A stretch of 64,000 nt of DNA from Diplosphaera chodatii (GCA_032358165.1 JAALGY010000019.1:1550001-1614000), one strand, 5' to 3'; shown: positions 11,073 to 23,122, counted from the first letter of the stretch. Made by a program: numbers and translations. The notes: a model not told the origin generated them from the sequence alone.

Positions 11073-14000
11073 GCCTTGTGCTCGGACTGCTGGTGGCGTG
11101 GATCTGCCGGCTACAGCGCCGCCGCAGGCGTCGCCGCAGTCTGGCAAAGTACGGCCACAGCCTCTGCAGCATCCACATCACAGAGGCCGACGAGTTCGGC
11201 GGACTATTCAACAAGTCCCAGCAGAGGCCGCAGCCACCAGCTGGCAACGAGCAGATTCCTGCAAGACGAGGCAAAAGCATTCAGCTGCCAGCATTCAGCA
11301 TACAAGCAGATGCAACCGGGAGTGGTGGCACCGGTAGTGCTTTTGCGGCGACTGCTGAGAAGTGGCAGTCGGTGGACGGCAGCGCACTTGGTGCTGCACA
11401 TGCGCTACACCGCAGCATTGTGAGCCCAGCTGCCATACATGCCAGTGGTCCCTCACAGTGTAGGGCATCGACCTGCAGCAGAGATGTTCCTGTCCATACG
11501 ATGCCCAAACCAGATGCAAGCTTGGCAATCCTGATGTGCAGGTTCGTGCATCTTTGCGCAGCGCACTCAGCGCCCCTGACGAGCTGCCCACTTTCGCCCG
11601 GCCAGCCAGCGCACCTGGCAGCCGCGCAGGTGTGCCCCGGCTGAAGCTCGTGTGCACACCGCTGGTCATGGCAACAACGGGTACTGCGTCTGACTGCTGT
11701 TGCCAGCAACGAGCAGCAGCTGGCTGGTCGTGTGAGCCACTTTTGCTATCGTGGTGTGCAGGCAGCAAGGCAGGAAGCCCACGAAAGCCGGCGTTCCTGA
11801 CGCGACTCGCCAGCGGCAGCTGGGCTGGCCTCGGCGCCAGCAGCAGCAGCGCAGGCGGCGGCGTCATCCCGGAGTACGGTCCCCTCTCCACTCGCAGCGA
11901 ATATGCGTCGGAGGCACGCGCCATCAGGTACACTGTGGGGTTGCAGCTGTACATATGGCATCAAAGCTGCATCCGATACAGGAGCCCACTGACTTGCACC
12001 CGCAGGTGTGCTGCAAGACCCACGCCTTGCACGTGCTGTGCAGTCTGGCTGGCGAGGTCCGGCTGGAGGAGGTGTGCCTGGCTGAGCGCATCGGCCAGGG
12101 CGCCAGCTCGACCGTGTACAGGGTAACCGCCGCTCGCTGTGCACAGGCCCTGCTCCTCAAATGCCTGCTGGCTGGCCACCAGCCTGTGGGACCCACCGCA
12201 ACCCCCTTGTCTGCATTCAGTCTGCACTGGATGACATCCTCAGCTATGCAAAGCGCTGCTGTGGCGCGATACCCTACTTGTCTTCGGTAACCTAGGGTGC
12301 ATGGCGTGGGGCGCCCTGCGCCGTCAAGTTCATGGTGTGCGACACGGCCGACGAGAAGGCCCTGCAGCGGGCGACGCGGGAGATTGTGCTGTCCAAGAGG
12401 CTATCACATCCCCATGTGGTGGGCTATGCATCGATTAGTAGGCAACCACAGCCCACATAAACGCTGACTTGCTGCAGGCTGCTCATTGGTCCATCTGCCG
12501 GCATTGTCACATGCTCACTCCAAGCGCCACATCATCTGCAGGCACAGACATATGCATGGACCATCTGCTGGGCTGGCGAGCAGCCACATCACCAGGCGAG
12601 TGCATGTGCAATGTGGTGCTACACTGCTGGGGTCGTGCAGAGGTGCGTGCAAGTGGCAAAGCGGCTCAGTAGTGTCTGCCGCACCTGCAGGTCGCAGACA
12701 CGCCCCGGGCGCAACGCGTGCTCTCCTGCTCTGGCGTTGCAGCGCTGGCGCCCGCGATGACGCCCATCCCAGACGAGGGCGGCACCACTGCACGGCCCAC
12801 CCCCACTGGCTCCCCACAGTCTGGGCTGGGCCATGCATCCCGGGCACAGGCTGCGGGGGACAACTCAGCGGCTGAGGCACACGTGCTGGGGTTCCATGCT
12901 GTGCTGGGCTCCACGATGCAGCACAGCGCCAGCGGTGTTGATGCTGCATGTGGGGTCTTGCAACACCCAGACCAAGCAGCCGCTGCTGCTGCAGCCGGCG
13001 CAGACGTCAACCTGCCCCTGTCCCGTGCTGGCAGCACAGCATCTGGTGCAATTTTCGAGAGCGCGCTGGCTCCCAGTAATGGCGGCAGTGACGGCAGCAG
13101 CAGCAGCAGCAGCAGCGCGGGCAGTCACACTGGCGGCGCTGCACAGGTCCCTGCAGCAGCAGCTCCTGAGCACCTGCAGGTTGCCGATGCGCAGCCTGCA
13201 GTGGCGCACCCTGCAGGTGGCAATGCAGCAGCTGCACCGGCAGCAAGCGCCAACCCTGCCGCTGCCGCCAGCTCTGGCCAAGAACCCTCCCGCCGCCGGC
13301 TGCCTGTGCGGCGGGTGCTCACATTCCCAGATGCCGATGGGGCGGCAGGGCCACCACTGCCGAACCAGCTTGTCAAGCATGAGCTGCTTTCAGCTTCTCA
13401 ACCGCTGCCAGATGGTGGCTGGGCCAGCAACCCCCTGGCAGTAGCGTCAGATTGTGAAGCAGCCTCAGGTGTCGCGGAAGCCACGCCTGGCATCATCATG
13501 TCTGCTGCTGCGGTGGCAGCGGCAGCGAGGCAGCAGTCTGCAGCAGCGGTGCACAACATGGCGCTGCCTGCTGCCTGGCAGGTAGCTCCAATTGCGCAAT
13601 CTGTCGTATCAACTGTCTAGCCACCCCGTGTGCAACACCCACGACAAGTGTCTGGATCACTGCGCAAGTGCTGCCCACTTAGTGCAAATCATGCTGCAGG
13701 TTGGGTTACCGCAGACAGAGGAGCCAACCAGCCGTCTCGCAACGCCGCAGCCGGGTCACAATGTGTGGGATGGCATTGTGGTAAGTAGTACTGAACATCC
13801 TGGCTGACATTCTGTCCTAGTGCTATCATCATCACAATGCTAGCGCCCTACATGGATCGAATGGTTTGCAAACCTCAGGCAAGTTGTGTTGTCTTGCTGT
13901 AGGCGGCCAGCACTGGCAGGAAGGACACGGTGCAGATATCCCGTACTGCTGCAGCTGCAGACGTGCCGGCGGTGCTGAGTAGCTTTGCAGCGGTATCACC

Positions 14001-16308
14001 AGACATGGCCATGTTGGGCATGGCAGCTGCAGGCAGCAGCATTTCTCAGCACGCATCACCCGACCTACCAACAAGTGGTCACTATGCCCAATACAGCGCA
14101 GCTGGCGGGCTGCACGATAATGACCTGTTTGAGCCAGAGCCAAACATTACTGATGGCGGCCCGACAGCACCGGCGGCTGCTGCGCCACAGCCAGCAGGCG
14201 CACTTTCGCCCATGGCGATGTTTTGGGCCGCGATGCCGCCCCCTGTCTGGGGCGACCCCAAGCCGGCGCCGGCTGCAGACGAAGATGCACTGCTGCCGCC
14301 TCCAGACCTGCAGCCCCTGGTGTGTGTGCATAACGTTGTATATAGATGCTTTGACTGTCATTGGTTCTGTTTTCTCGTACCATCCCTTCAAACGTCTTGA
14401 ACGCTGGCACCAGATGACCTGCCATGAATGGCAAACCTGTTGCTGCTCACAGTCGGTGCTGGATGACGCTCCCGTGGCGCCCTCGCCAGATTCTTTTAAC
14501 TCCGAACAGGGTTTTGGATCCCCCATGCGCCGGCACAATGGTGCGACCCTTTGGTCAGGCAGCCACAACTGTCCATGCGCTTGACATCTGGTCAAGTTGG
14601 CATCTGTTGGCTACCGCCAGTCTTGAGCACGGCAGGCAGGCAACCAATTGCAACACACAGGTTTGACCTATGCTTCGTGTCTCTGCAGCACATGGCTACC
14701 GCCATGGCAGTGCAGCAGCGGAGGTAGCCGGGCTGCACGGCTCGCAAGCTGTGCTGGTCACAGTCATGGTGAGCATCTGCATTGTGGAGAGCCTCGAAAA
14801 CACGCCGACCTTCCACTACAGCTTGCAAGTGGATGCATGATTCTTTGTATATACTGTGACCAGCCTGACACATGGTCCTTCGTTCCATTGCTCTTGGCTG
14901 CCTCGGTGTACGTTGTCCGAAGTTCTGCACCAGCCAGGCGCGTGTGCATGCAGGAGTTCTGTGACCTGGGCACGCTTTCACATGCCATCCGGCGCAATGC
15001 TTTTCAGCCAAAGGTCGGCGGCCGCTGGAGCTTCGACCACACATATGTGCGCTGAGATCACTGGCTCGTCACCTGCCGAAGGCATAGCCTACAACCGATG
15101 GACAGTCTGTGCATGGTCTTCTTCAGATAGCATACACCTACCTTGCTCTCTGGGTGAGCAGAGCCTGCACGATCGGCGCAGAAGCATACTTGATTTCATG
15201 TGACTGAATTGTGCAGAGGGCGCTGCTGCGGACGGCGGCGGAGGTGGCCAAGGGTCTGGATTTCATGCACGGGCTTGGTGTGGTGCACGGCGACCTGAAG
15301 CCCGCCAACGTGCTGCTCAAGACGCACCGCGCCGACCGCCGGGGCTACGTCGCCAAGGTCGCCGACTTTGGTGCGTCCCCATGTCTTCCTGCATGTGGCA
15401 CCTGCATGTCACACAGCTGCATATATTGCTGCCTGTTGCGGTAGATGATTGCTACTCTCAATCAACCTGATCAGCTCAGAAGTCTGACAATGATGGGATG
15501 ATCTGGCAGGCTTAAGTCGGCAGCTGGTGGGTGGCGAGGCTGGCAACGACGCTGGTGCAGCGCTGGGCACGGTGCCATACACTGCACCAGAGGTGTTCGA
15601 CAGCAGCACGCCCACGCAGGCATCAGACACCTATGCCTTCGGCATCATACGTAAGTCGCGACAGCGTGGTAGTACAACAGTCGAGGTCTGCTGCTGAATT
15701 TTGTCATGCACATTGTGACGTGCCAGGCCTGCAGCCTCTAGCCCCCTTGCAAACATCAGCGGTGACGACCAACCAGGGCCTGGGGTTCAATGTCAGATCA
15801 ACAAGACTGTGGATGGGCTGCCCTGCAGTGTGGGAGATGTGGCATGGGCGGCGCGCGCATGAGGGGCTGCTGGAGGCGCAGGTTGCCGCAGCAGTGTACT
15901 GCCAGGGGGTGCGGCCGGAGTGGGACGCTGCTGCTCCGCCGCCGCTGACAGCGCTCGCCGCAGCTTGCTGGGCAGCAAACCCAGCTCATAGGTGATGTAC
16001 AAATGCACAAGCAACGCAGAGCAGCTAATGTGCATCAATAAACTGTACAGTAGCTGCTCGATGGTTTCCTGGCAGGTTCATTACAAACTCGGCGGACGGC
16101 AGTAACCAAGTGAGAATGCCATGATCTTGCCGTCATGGGCATAGCCGTTGCAGCGTGTGCACATTGCAGGCCAGCCTTCCAGGAGGTCGTACAACGCTTG
16201 ACCCACATCGAGGAGGACTTCCGGTCAGCGTGGCACCGCCATGGAGAGTTGCGTGCACAGGCGGCGGCAGGGTTGTTCGGCAACACTTTCCAGCAAGCAC
16301 TGGCATAA
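11073..16308 (+). CDS. Receptor-type TKL-like protein kinase with large N-lobe insertion (5' end unresolved)
   Basis: Predicted Ser/Thr kinase. The first secure exon encodes a transmembrane helix and stop-transfer run (GLVLGLLVAWICRLQRRRRR). A low-complexity juxtamembrane region follows. Kinase motifs then appear in order: gly-loop IGQGASSTVYR (12090-12121); beta-3 Lys in CAVKFM and the alpha-C region REIVLSKRLSHPHVV (12309-12424); hinge VQEFCDLGTLSHAI (14949-14990); catalytic loop VHGDLKPANVLL, HGD in place of the usual HRD (about 15284-15320); ADFG plus GLSRQL; activation-segment end GTVPYTAPEVF (15570-15600); DTYAFGII; and a terminal RPAFQEVVQRL. The stop is at 16306. Between alpha-C/beta-4 and the hinge, about 2.2 kb carries extra low-complexity exons (about 12690-13578, 13700-13780, 13904-14320). 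The ligand-binding part, if any, is upstream and unresolved. Confidence 0.82.
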
Positions 16309-16968
16309 GTGGCTAACGTATGCATGCCGTAGCGGCAACAGGCAGCAGCATGTGCTGTCCAGTCGGGGTACAGCACTCAATGCACCCAGCTGGAACAAGT
16401 CAGATCTGGATGTGCCAAACATCACCACTTCTATTACCAGTTTACCGTACACAAAAGATGCTGTCATGCTCTGCGCTGGGAGCACAACAGGGGATGTTTC
16501 AATTGCAGTCCTGGCATATGTTTGGCGTGATAAGAAACACTGCGAGTTGTGCGATGTGCAAAGCAAGTCTGAGCTTTCTCGCACCCCTTGCAAATGCTAG
16601 TAACCTATTTGGCTCCTGCTATAGTTCTGCATGCTGACTATGGATGACTAGCGGCAGGACACCAGCCCTTGATGCGGCAACCCCACGCTGTGGCCCCCCG
16701 ATATTCCATATGTTCAGGTGGGACTGTACAGGAAGCCTCTGCTGCAGTTCTCGGTCGCCAAGCTGGTGGTGCCAGCGTCGACGAACATTGGCCACATCAG
16801 TCCTCTTCGTCCAAGCCCACACGGTGCAGCAGCACCTGCAGGCACAGTCCACGAGCACTATTTCCCATCGCCCTCACAGGCAGTTGTGGGCCCAAAGGCA
16901 GTGCAGGTGTACGTAGGCAGACAACAGATGCAGGCAGCACACTGCCACATACACGGCGCTGAGTGTCG
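16309..16968. other. Convergent intergenic region
   Basis: 3' flanks of the kinase (plus) and EXECUTER (minus) genes. Short open frames show no family features, and I see no RNA gene. Confidence 0.4.
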
Positions 16969-19900
16969 TCATGCCAACGGCCAGAATGTCAGGGCAGGGT
17001 GGCGGGGCCGCACCAGGAAGCGGCGCGTGCCGGGGGAGGCCCACATGAAGCCCAGGCGCGCGCCCTGCGTCACCGGGCTGCCCTCTGCAAACTGCAGCAG
17101 CTCGCCCTCCACCCACCTGCAAGTAATATGATATAATACATGTATAGTAGTGCACCACCAACCAGACGTTCGAGACTTTGACGCTGTGCTTGAGGGTGCG
17201 GCATGCAGCGCCCACACCTTGTGCAGACGGCCCACAGGCAGCAGTATGGAGACTGTTTCGACACAGCACACTGGGTCTCCAGGGTGACGCTCAGCATTCG
17301 CAGCAAATGGGTGGCGGGCGGCACCTGGGCTCGGTGAAGCCCTGCTGCGCGACGAGGCCCCTGCCGGCGTAGCGGCCGGTGACGCCCATGATCTCCGGGT
17401 ACTCGCTGACGTCCAGGCGCTTGTCGCGGCCGATGGGCGCCGTGAACGAGATCTCGCCCGCCGGCACATTGGGGTCGCCTGCCAATTAGCGATTGTGCAG
17501 GTTCAGCCTGGCGCCAGTTTCGATGCTTGCTGCAGCTCGGGGTGCAAAGCGTGCACGCGTGCATTCGGGGCTCTGGCTGCTTGCTTCAGCATAGCCGGGT
17601 GCCGGCAGCACTCTTACACGACAGTCCGCTCTGACATGTGTCTCCCGCTCTGTTAAGGGAGTCAGTAGGTGACTCCCACCTGTCAGCTTGCGGGCAGTCA
17701 CGATCTCGTGGCCCTTGTCGATCTTGCGGGTCAACAGCAGGATCTCGATGCCATGGGGCCCGAAGCCGGCGAGGTAGGTGCCACTGAAGGGGTCGGTGTT
17801 CGGCAGCCCCGTGGGGATGCGGCGGTAGCTGATGCGGCCCTGCAGCATCACGGAAGCACATCAGTAAACGTCACAAAACACATGAGTGTGCCAGCAGAGC
17901 AGTGCACAGTTGGGAAAGGACATGTTCCACATTCTTTGTTCCAAGTCGAGCACTGGACCTCAGGATATGGGCAGCACCTGGAAGAGCTCAGCGGGGTTCA
18001 CGGCAGCGAGGCCGCCGGCGGGGTGCGCCCCGGCTGCAATCGCCTCTGCCTTCCGCCTGGCTGACCGCCGCTCCCTTGCCACCTGATCAGACAGATGGGA
18101 CAGTGTGATCACTGTTGACTTTCTACAACTTCGGTGCAGGGTCCGCACAACATGAGCAGCAGACGGCCAGAATTGCGTGTGGTTCTAGGCCTCAAGAGCC
18201 ACGGTGTTGGGGAGCACGTTGAGGAACTGCGCCTGGCATGATGGATGTAAGCTCGTGTCTATCACTGGAACAGATGCAAGGTCGCAACACGTAATCCAAA
18301 GCAAGCCAGGGCGCACCCTGCGGATGAGGGAGATGATGGTCTGGCGGTCGACCACGGGGCCGGTGCCCTCGGCGTGCGCTTCCTGCAGCTTCCGCACCTC
18401 CCGGGCCACCGCGTCCCGCACCCCCAGCGCCTCCGACTGCTGGCCGTCCCCGCCCCTTGACTGCGACTGCAGATACAGCGCGCAGCAGTGCATCAGCAGC
18501 CTGACACACTGGTGTGCGGCACGAGACACTGGCGCTTTGTGTGCTCCCAGCCAGAAGCGGAGCGCCCCTGCCTTGCACGAAGAGCAGCCTGGGAGCTTGA
18601 GGTGTGGCATGGTGCAGGGAACTCTGACACAGCTCGCCGCACAGGAACCCTTGGGCGTTGCCACTCACGTCAAAGTCTGCGATCTGGATGAGGGACATGC
18701 GGCCCTGGCGGCCCTGCCGCCGCACGTCGGACGCCAGGCGGGGCCGCCGCCGGCCGCCGGTCTGCTGCCCAGACTTTGGCGCGTCGCCCTGCAAGCATGC
18801 CATTGATCCCACAGTCAGCAGTGCATCCCTTATCAACCGAGATTCGAGAGGGAGCAGGTGTGCAGCAGCACGACTTGCAGCTGCTGCTGCTCCTACAGAC
18901 CCCATGTGTGGGTGCTACGACATCACGGCACACCATCTCTACTGGTGCTCTCAAATGACATGCAGAGTGGCCGCACCGTGAGGCGGCGGCTGATGTCGGC
19001 GGGCTCGCCGTTGGCCTCTGTCAGGTCCAGGAGCACCCGCTCGTACAGGCTGCTGTCCTCGTCCTCGGCCTCCTCCACGTCGCTGCCCGGGTCCTGGGGG
19101 TCGAAGTCGTCGCCGTCCTTCAGCACCTGCGGGCCACGACGCCGCAGCAAAGTCAGTACACCTGTTCTGCAGAGCCAGCAGCAGTTGTGAGGCGACACCA
19201 AGCTGAGTATGTGGCACGCTGCCGCTGCCCTTATTGCTGCGCTGACTTCTGTGCTTCTTTACGTAGATCAATATATTACAGAAGACGTTCGGTGTGTACC
19301 TGGATGACAAAGCGGTCTCTGCCGAAGCGGCGCAGATCTGCTGCGTGGCGCGAAAACCCCTGCACGCCGCCGTCGCCTGGCCCATTCGACACCTCCACCG
19401 TGACGGTGGTCGCGCTGTCGCCGTCGTTGATCTCAAAGCTGCCATCGCCCAGCTGCACCCAGCCCAGGCAGAGGTTCTGGCCACCCTTGCAGGCAGTGAT
19501 TGGGCTGACACTGCTGCGCTACAAGCACAGCTGCAGAGAGCAGGGCATTGCTGAGTGACACGATAGTACGTGTAGCCAGTGGCAGCTGCACCTCAATGAT
19601 GCCGGCATTGTCGCCGCCTGCAGCGCCCACCAGAGCCCGGGGGTCGATGATGTCGGCAAAAGCGTCGCGGTCCACCACCCCGCCCTCATCCGTCTTCTGC
19701 TCCATGCCAGCCTGCTGCGCAATGTGCGCTTTACGACCACTTCCAAGACGAGAGGGCAAGGCTGGAGAAGGCTGCTGCATTGCCAGTTGATGGCCATGTA
19801 TGTTGTAGGACATGTCAGCAGCTCTGGGGACGCGAGAACAGCCTGCCCAGCTGCATCATGGCGACCATTGGCCGGCGGCCCTGTGGTGGAAGTGGATTCC

Positions 19901-22084
19901 AGCAGAGACGGACCTTGAGCTGGCGCAGGACCTCCTCCTTGAGGTTCTCCAGCACCTCTGCGGCCTCGCGCGCCGAGCTGGCCCCGCCGTCCAGGGTGTC
20001 CAGCCCCGACTTTGAGGAGATGTGCACATTCACCTGCAGGCATCGTCAGCTTGTGAGCATGGTCGGCCTACGCAGCGTACTTTTGTGGCACCGTTGTTGT
20101 GCAAGCACATCTGCAGGAGTCCACAGGAACATGACCCAATACGCCAGCAACCTGCAGAGGGTTGTTGCTGTCATCGCCGTTGCCATCGCTGTCATCTCCA
20201 TCGTCGACAGTGATGATGCGCTGGTTGCTGCCCTGCAGGTGGCAGCAGTTTGTTAGCACTTCCGCTGTGTTGTCATCCTTGACCACCTGGCGTAGAGACA
20301 CGTGGCATAGAGACACAGTATCCCAAGAACATGGCCCACGCAGCCTGCAACAACCAGCAGCCGGCTTGCCAGGGATGTGTCAGAGGGCACGATGGCGGTC
20401 GCGCAGCTGCGCAGGCGGCCCGAATCCTCGTCCTTGCGCAGGAACACCTCCATCATGGGCTGCCCCATGTTCAGCAGCACGGTGTCCACGTCGCCCTCCG
20501 CCAGCTGCCCGCTGTTGACATACTCCTGCGGAGTGGCCAGTGGGGGTCGTGGGAAATACCGTGCACGGGCGCAGCACTGGAACAGTTGCAGACCAGTTGT
20601 CTGACCATGCTGACGCCAATACAGGTTTGCAGACAAGCCCCCTGCAGCTGTGGCATTTCATGTCAGCGTTCCAGAATGTGAAAAGCTGTGCGTGCGCAAA
20701 GAGGCAGGCGGGCATGTTGCAGCACACCCGGATCTCGGTCAGCTGCCGCGGCAGGTAGGCACGCCCGGTGTAGCAGCCGTAGCCGGCGGACACGTGCAGC
20801 AGGTGGCCGTACGGGTCCTGTTCCCCGCGGCCGGCCCACCAGCCGACGATGCCGCTGTATGACTCATCACGGATGCGGGCTGCATCAGCATACCTGAAGC
20901 AGGATAAATAAAACTATCAGGGTAGTGCCTCAGCAAAGTTCGTCCAGGTCGTCCAGGTCGTCCAGGTCGTCCAGGTCGTCCAGGTTTCAACAGAGCACTC
21001 CACGACATGCCGAGGTTCTGGTGACACTACGCTCTTTAGGGCGGAGAGCGCCGACGCAGCAAGCATGAGGGGTGGTTCCCAAAACCCTACCGCTCCTCCT
21101 CAAGGGCCTGCATCAGCTCCTCCATGGCAACGAACACCGCATCCTGCCTCATCAGCTCCTCCACCTGCAAGTAGGCATGTCACTCTTTGAACATCTGGTG
21201 CTGTGAGGGGCGGCGAGCAACACGGCGCATGGCACCAGGATGGTGCAGCCAGCGTCACCTGCCCCTGCTCTCGAGGCCCACCTGCTTTCGGAGCCGCGCG
21301 GCATCCTCGAAGCGCTCCTCTGACGCGGCCTGCTGCAGGAGCTCGTCCAGCTCCATGTACGCCTTGATCTTCTCATCAATCTCCACGATGTACTGCGGTG
21401 GCGAGGTATGCAAAACTGAGACAGACGACAGATACACCAGGCAAGCGGCCAACAGCAGGTGCCATGTGTCACAGGTGCACTGTTGCAGGACGGCCACACT
21501 GCAGCAGATGTGATACGTTCACAAGACCAAGGTTGTACATGACAGCCTGCAAGCCATTCATGACGGACCTCCTTCCAGGTGTCGAAGGACTCCTGCTGGT
21601 GCTGGTCAGCCACCTCGTGCGCAGAGGAGCCGCTGTTCCTGCAGCTGCTCTGCTGCGAGCTGCTGTGCTGGGCAGCGAGCGACACACCACTGGCGGTGTC
21701 ATCGGGCTGCTGTTGCTGTGGCGCCGCCTGCTGCTGTATCGGCTGCAAGGCCTGAGGGTCGTCCTGCGCTTTGGTGCCCTGCAGGCGGAAGAAGTCCTTC
21801 GCCCAGGCGATGACCCTGCTGGCGCTGTTGCTGCTGTCGCCGCCGGCTGGTGCTGCACATGTCACTTGCGCTTCACGGTGCCTGTGATTGCGAAAGGCCC
21901 TGCGTCCCAGCTGTGGCTGCTGCAGAAATGCGCCACCACAGTTGCCTCTCCCGCTGGTCACTTTCCCGGCTGGGACGCTGCCGATGCCAGTTGGAATGCT
22001 GGCACTGCTGTTACATGTCACGCTGCAGCGGCAGGGCTGCAGCCGCGGGTTCTGCAGGAGGCCCTGCCGTGCGCACAGCGCCAT
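16969..22084 (-). CDS. EX1-like: EXECUTER family protein (UVR plus EXECUTER C-terminal domain)
   Basis: Plastid protein of the EXECUTER family, which in Arabidopsis senses and relays singlet oxygen from thylakoids to the nucleus. The start at 22084 (MALCARQGLLQNPRLQPCRC) gives a plastid-type leader. Exon 1 is 21569-22084; exon 2 (21282-21392) carries a UVR-like helix (SEERFEDAARLRKQ). The next exons give YADAARIRDESYSGIVGWWAG, DPYGHLLHVSAGYGCYTGRAY and LPRQLTEIR, characteristic of EXECUTER. C-terminal exons give ISYRRIPTGLPNTDPFSGTY, GPHGIEILLLTRK, ARKLTGDPNVPAGEISF, IMGVTGRYAGRGLVAQQGF, and WVEGELLQFAEG through GFMWASPGTRRFLV. The stop is at 16969. Acidic low-complexity inserts lie in the middle. 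EX1 and EX2 cannot be told apart here. Exons are short and numerous, and some central splice sites are uncertain. Confidence 0.9.
20941..20985. repeat. 9-bp tandem repeat, five copies
   Basis: CGTCCAGGT is repeated five times without interruption, inside an EXECUTER intron just upstream, in gene direction, of the exon encoding YADAARIRDE. Confidence 0.97.
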
Positions 22085-22822
22085 GCCGAGCGGTTTCGCT
22101 GGCCCGAACACCTCTACGCCTCTTCTTCCTTACTGCTGCGCAAGGCACCTGCAAGGGGCATGCAATCAGGTCGGGGTCAGCAGAATGCCAAAGAAATGCA
22201 GCGCCTCCCTCTCGCGGACACAGACTGTGTCAGCGTTGCTGTCACAAGTGCATCGCAGCAACCAATTAATAGCCCATGAGATAACCGCACGTCGGTTTCG
22301 TGAGAAACGCTGAGCCGAGCCACGAGAAGCATGTTTGCATAGTTGAGGCCAGAAAGCACAACACGAGCCATCACACACTCCGTGACAGGATGTGCAGTGC
22401 ACAGTGACAGTCAAAGCAACTACTTACAGCGTGAAGCCTGTCAGGCGTGCCAGGGATGCTGGACTGTCGCCGATGCATGAGGCTGCGTTGCCCTGGAGCA
22501 TGCCGAGTGGGTGCAGGACAGCATGCTGGGCCGGCCCGGCCCCAGTGGCATATCTGACAGATGCGTCAAGCACGATGGGCAACGGTGAAGCGGCCCACCT
22601 GACTCTTGCTCGTTTGGCAGCAACCGGCCTGGCCTTGCAACAGCTTGCTAGTCGCTGGTGTCAGGCCACGCCAGACCGTCAGCGCCGCTCATCTGATGTG
22701 CTTGCAAGCGGCGATGACACAGATGTCTGTTGCGTCATGTGCCGTGGTCTGGCCGTCTGGCGGTCTGGGACGCCGGGGCAGGCCTCAGCCATCTTGCAGG
22801 GTCTGTGATGAACGCCGCACGC
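22085..22822. other. 5' flank of EXECUTER gene
   Basis: Divergent promoter side of the EXECUTER gene up to the inverted-repeat element. No supported coding exon; short open frames on both strands lack family features. Confidence 0.4.
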
Positions 22823-23088
22823 TAAATCAGGTCAAGATGGGGGGTCGAAAACTGTATAATCGATCCGACGCCAAGAAACGCGCCGCGAGGCGCCGCACCA
22901 TATGCTGCCCATTGCCCACGGCTTACAGCGTAGTTTCGACGACTAATACGGCCATGCTGAATCGCGTGGCACGTCGCGCTAGTGTCTCAGCGGGCTGAAA
23001 ACGCTCAAACGCTTTGTTTAGGGATTAGGGTTTAAGGCTTACGTAGTCTTTCTTTTGGTATATCGGCCCCCCATTTTGACCTGATTTA
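22823..23088. mobile_element. MITE-like element with 26-bp terminal inverted repeats
   Basis: The left end (22823-22848, starting TAAATCAGGTCA) and right end (23063-23088, ending TGACCTGATTTA) are inverted copies of 26 bp with two mismatches. They bound a 266-bp non-coding segment less GC-rich than nearby exons. Both ends begin with TA on the outer side, which would fit a TA target site (Tc1/mariner type), but the flanks cannot prove it. There is no transposase, so it would be non-autonomous. Confidence 0.72.
23017..23037 (+). repeat. Degenerate interstitial telomere-type repeats
   Basis: Three consecutive heptamers, TTTAGGG, ATTAGGG and TTTAAGG, resemble the TTTAGGG telomere unit of plants and many green algae. 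They sit inside the inverted-repeat element. Confidence 0.6.
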
Positions 23089-23110
23089 GGAGCCCCGATT
23101 TAGGAGCCCC
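23083..23110. repeat. 14-bp tandem duplication at the element's right end
   Basis: GATTTAGGAGCCCC occurs twice head to tail (23083-23096 and 23097-23110). The first copy overlaps the last six bases of the right terminal repeat. Confidence 0.9.
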
Positions 23111-23122
23111 GCACACGGGGCT
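23105..23122. other. Perfect short hairpin
   Basis: AGCCCCG-CACA-CGGGGCT forms a 7-bp GC-rich stem with a 4-nt loop, directly next to the 14-bp duplication. No downstream gene end makes it a terminator. Confidence 0.5.

Noticed and set aside
21398..22279. 293-codon plus-strand open frame
   Set aside because: Antisense to EXECUTER exon 1 and its leader; no protein-family signal.
23105..23122. Hairpin as a transcription terminator
   Set aside because: No gene ends there and the context is eukaryotic nuclear DNA, where such terminators are not used by protein-coding genes.
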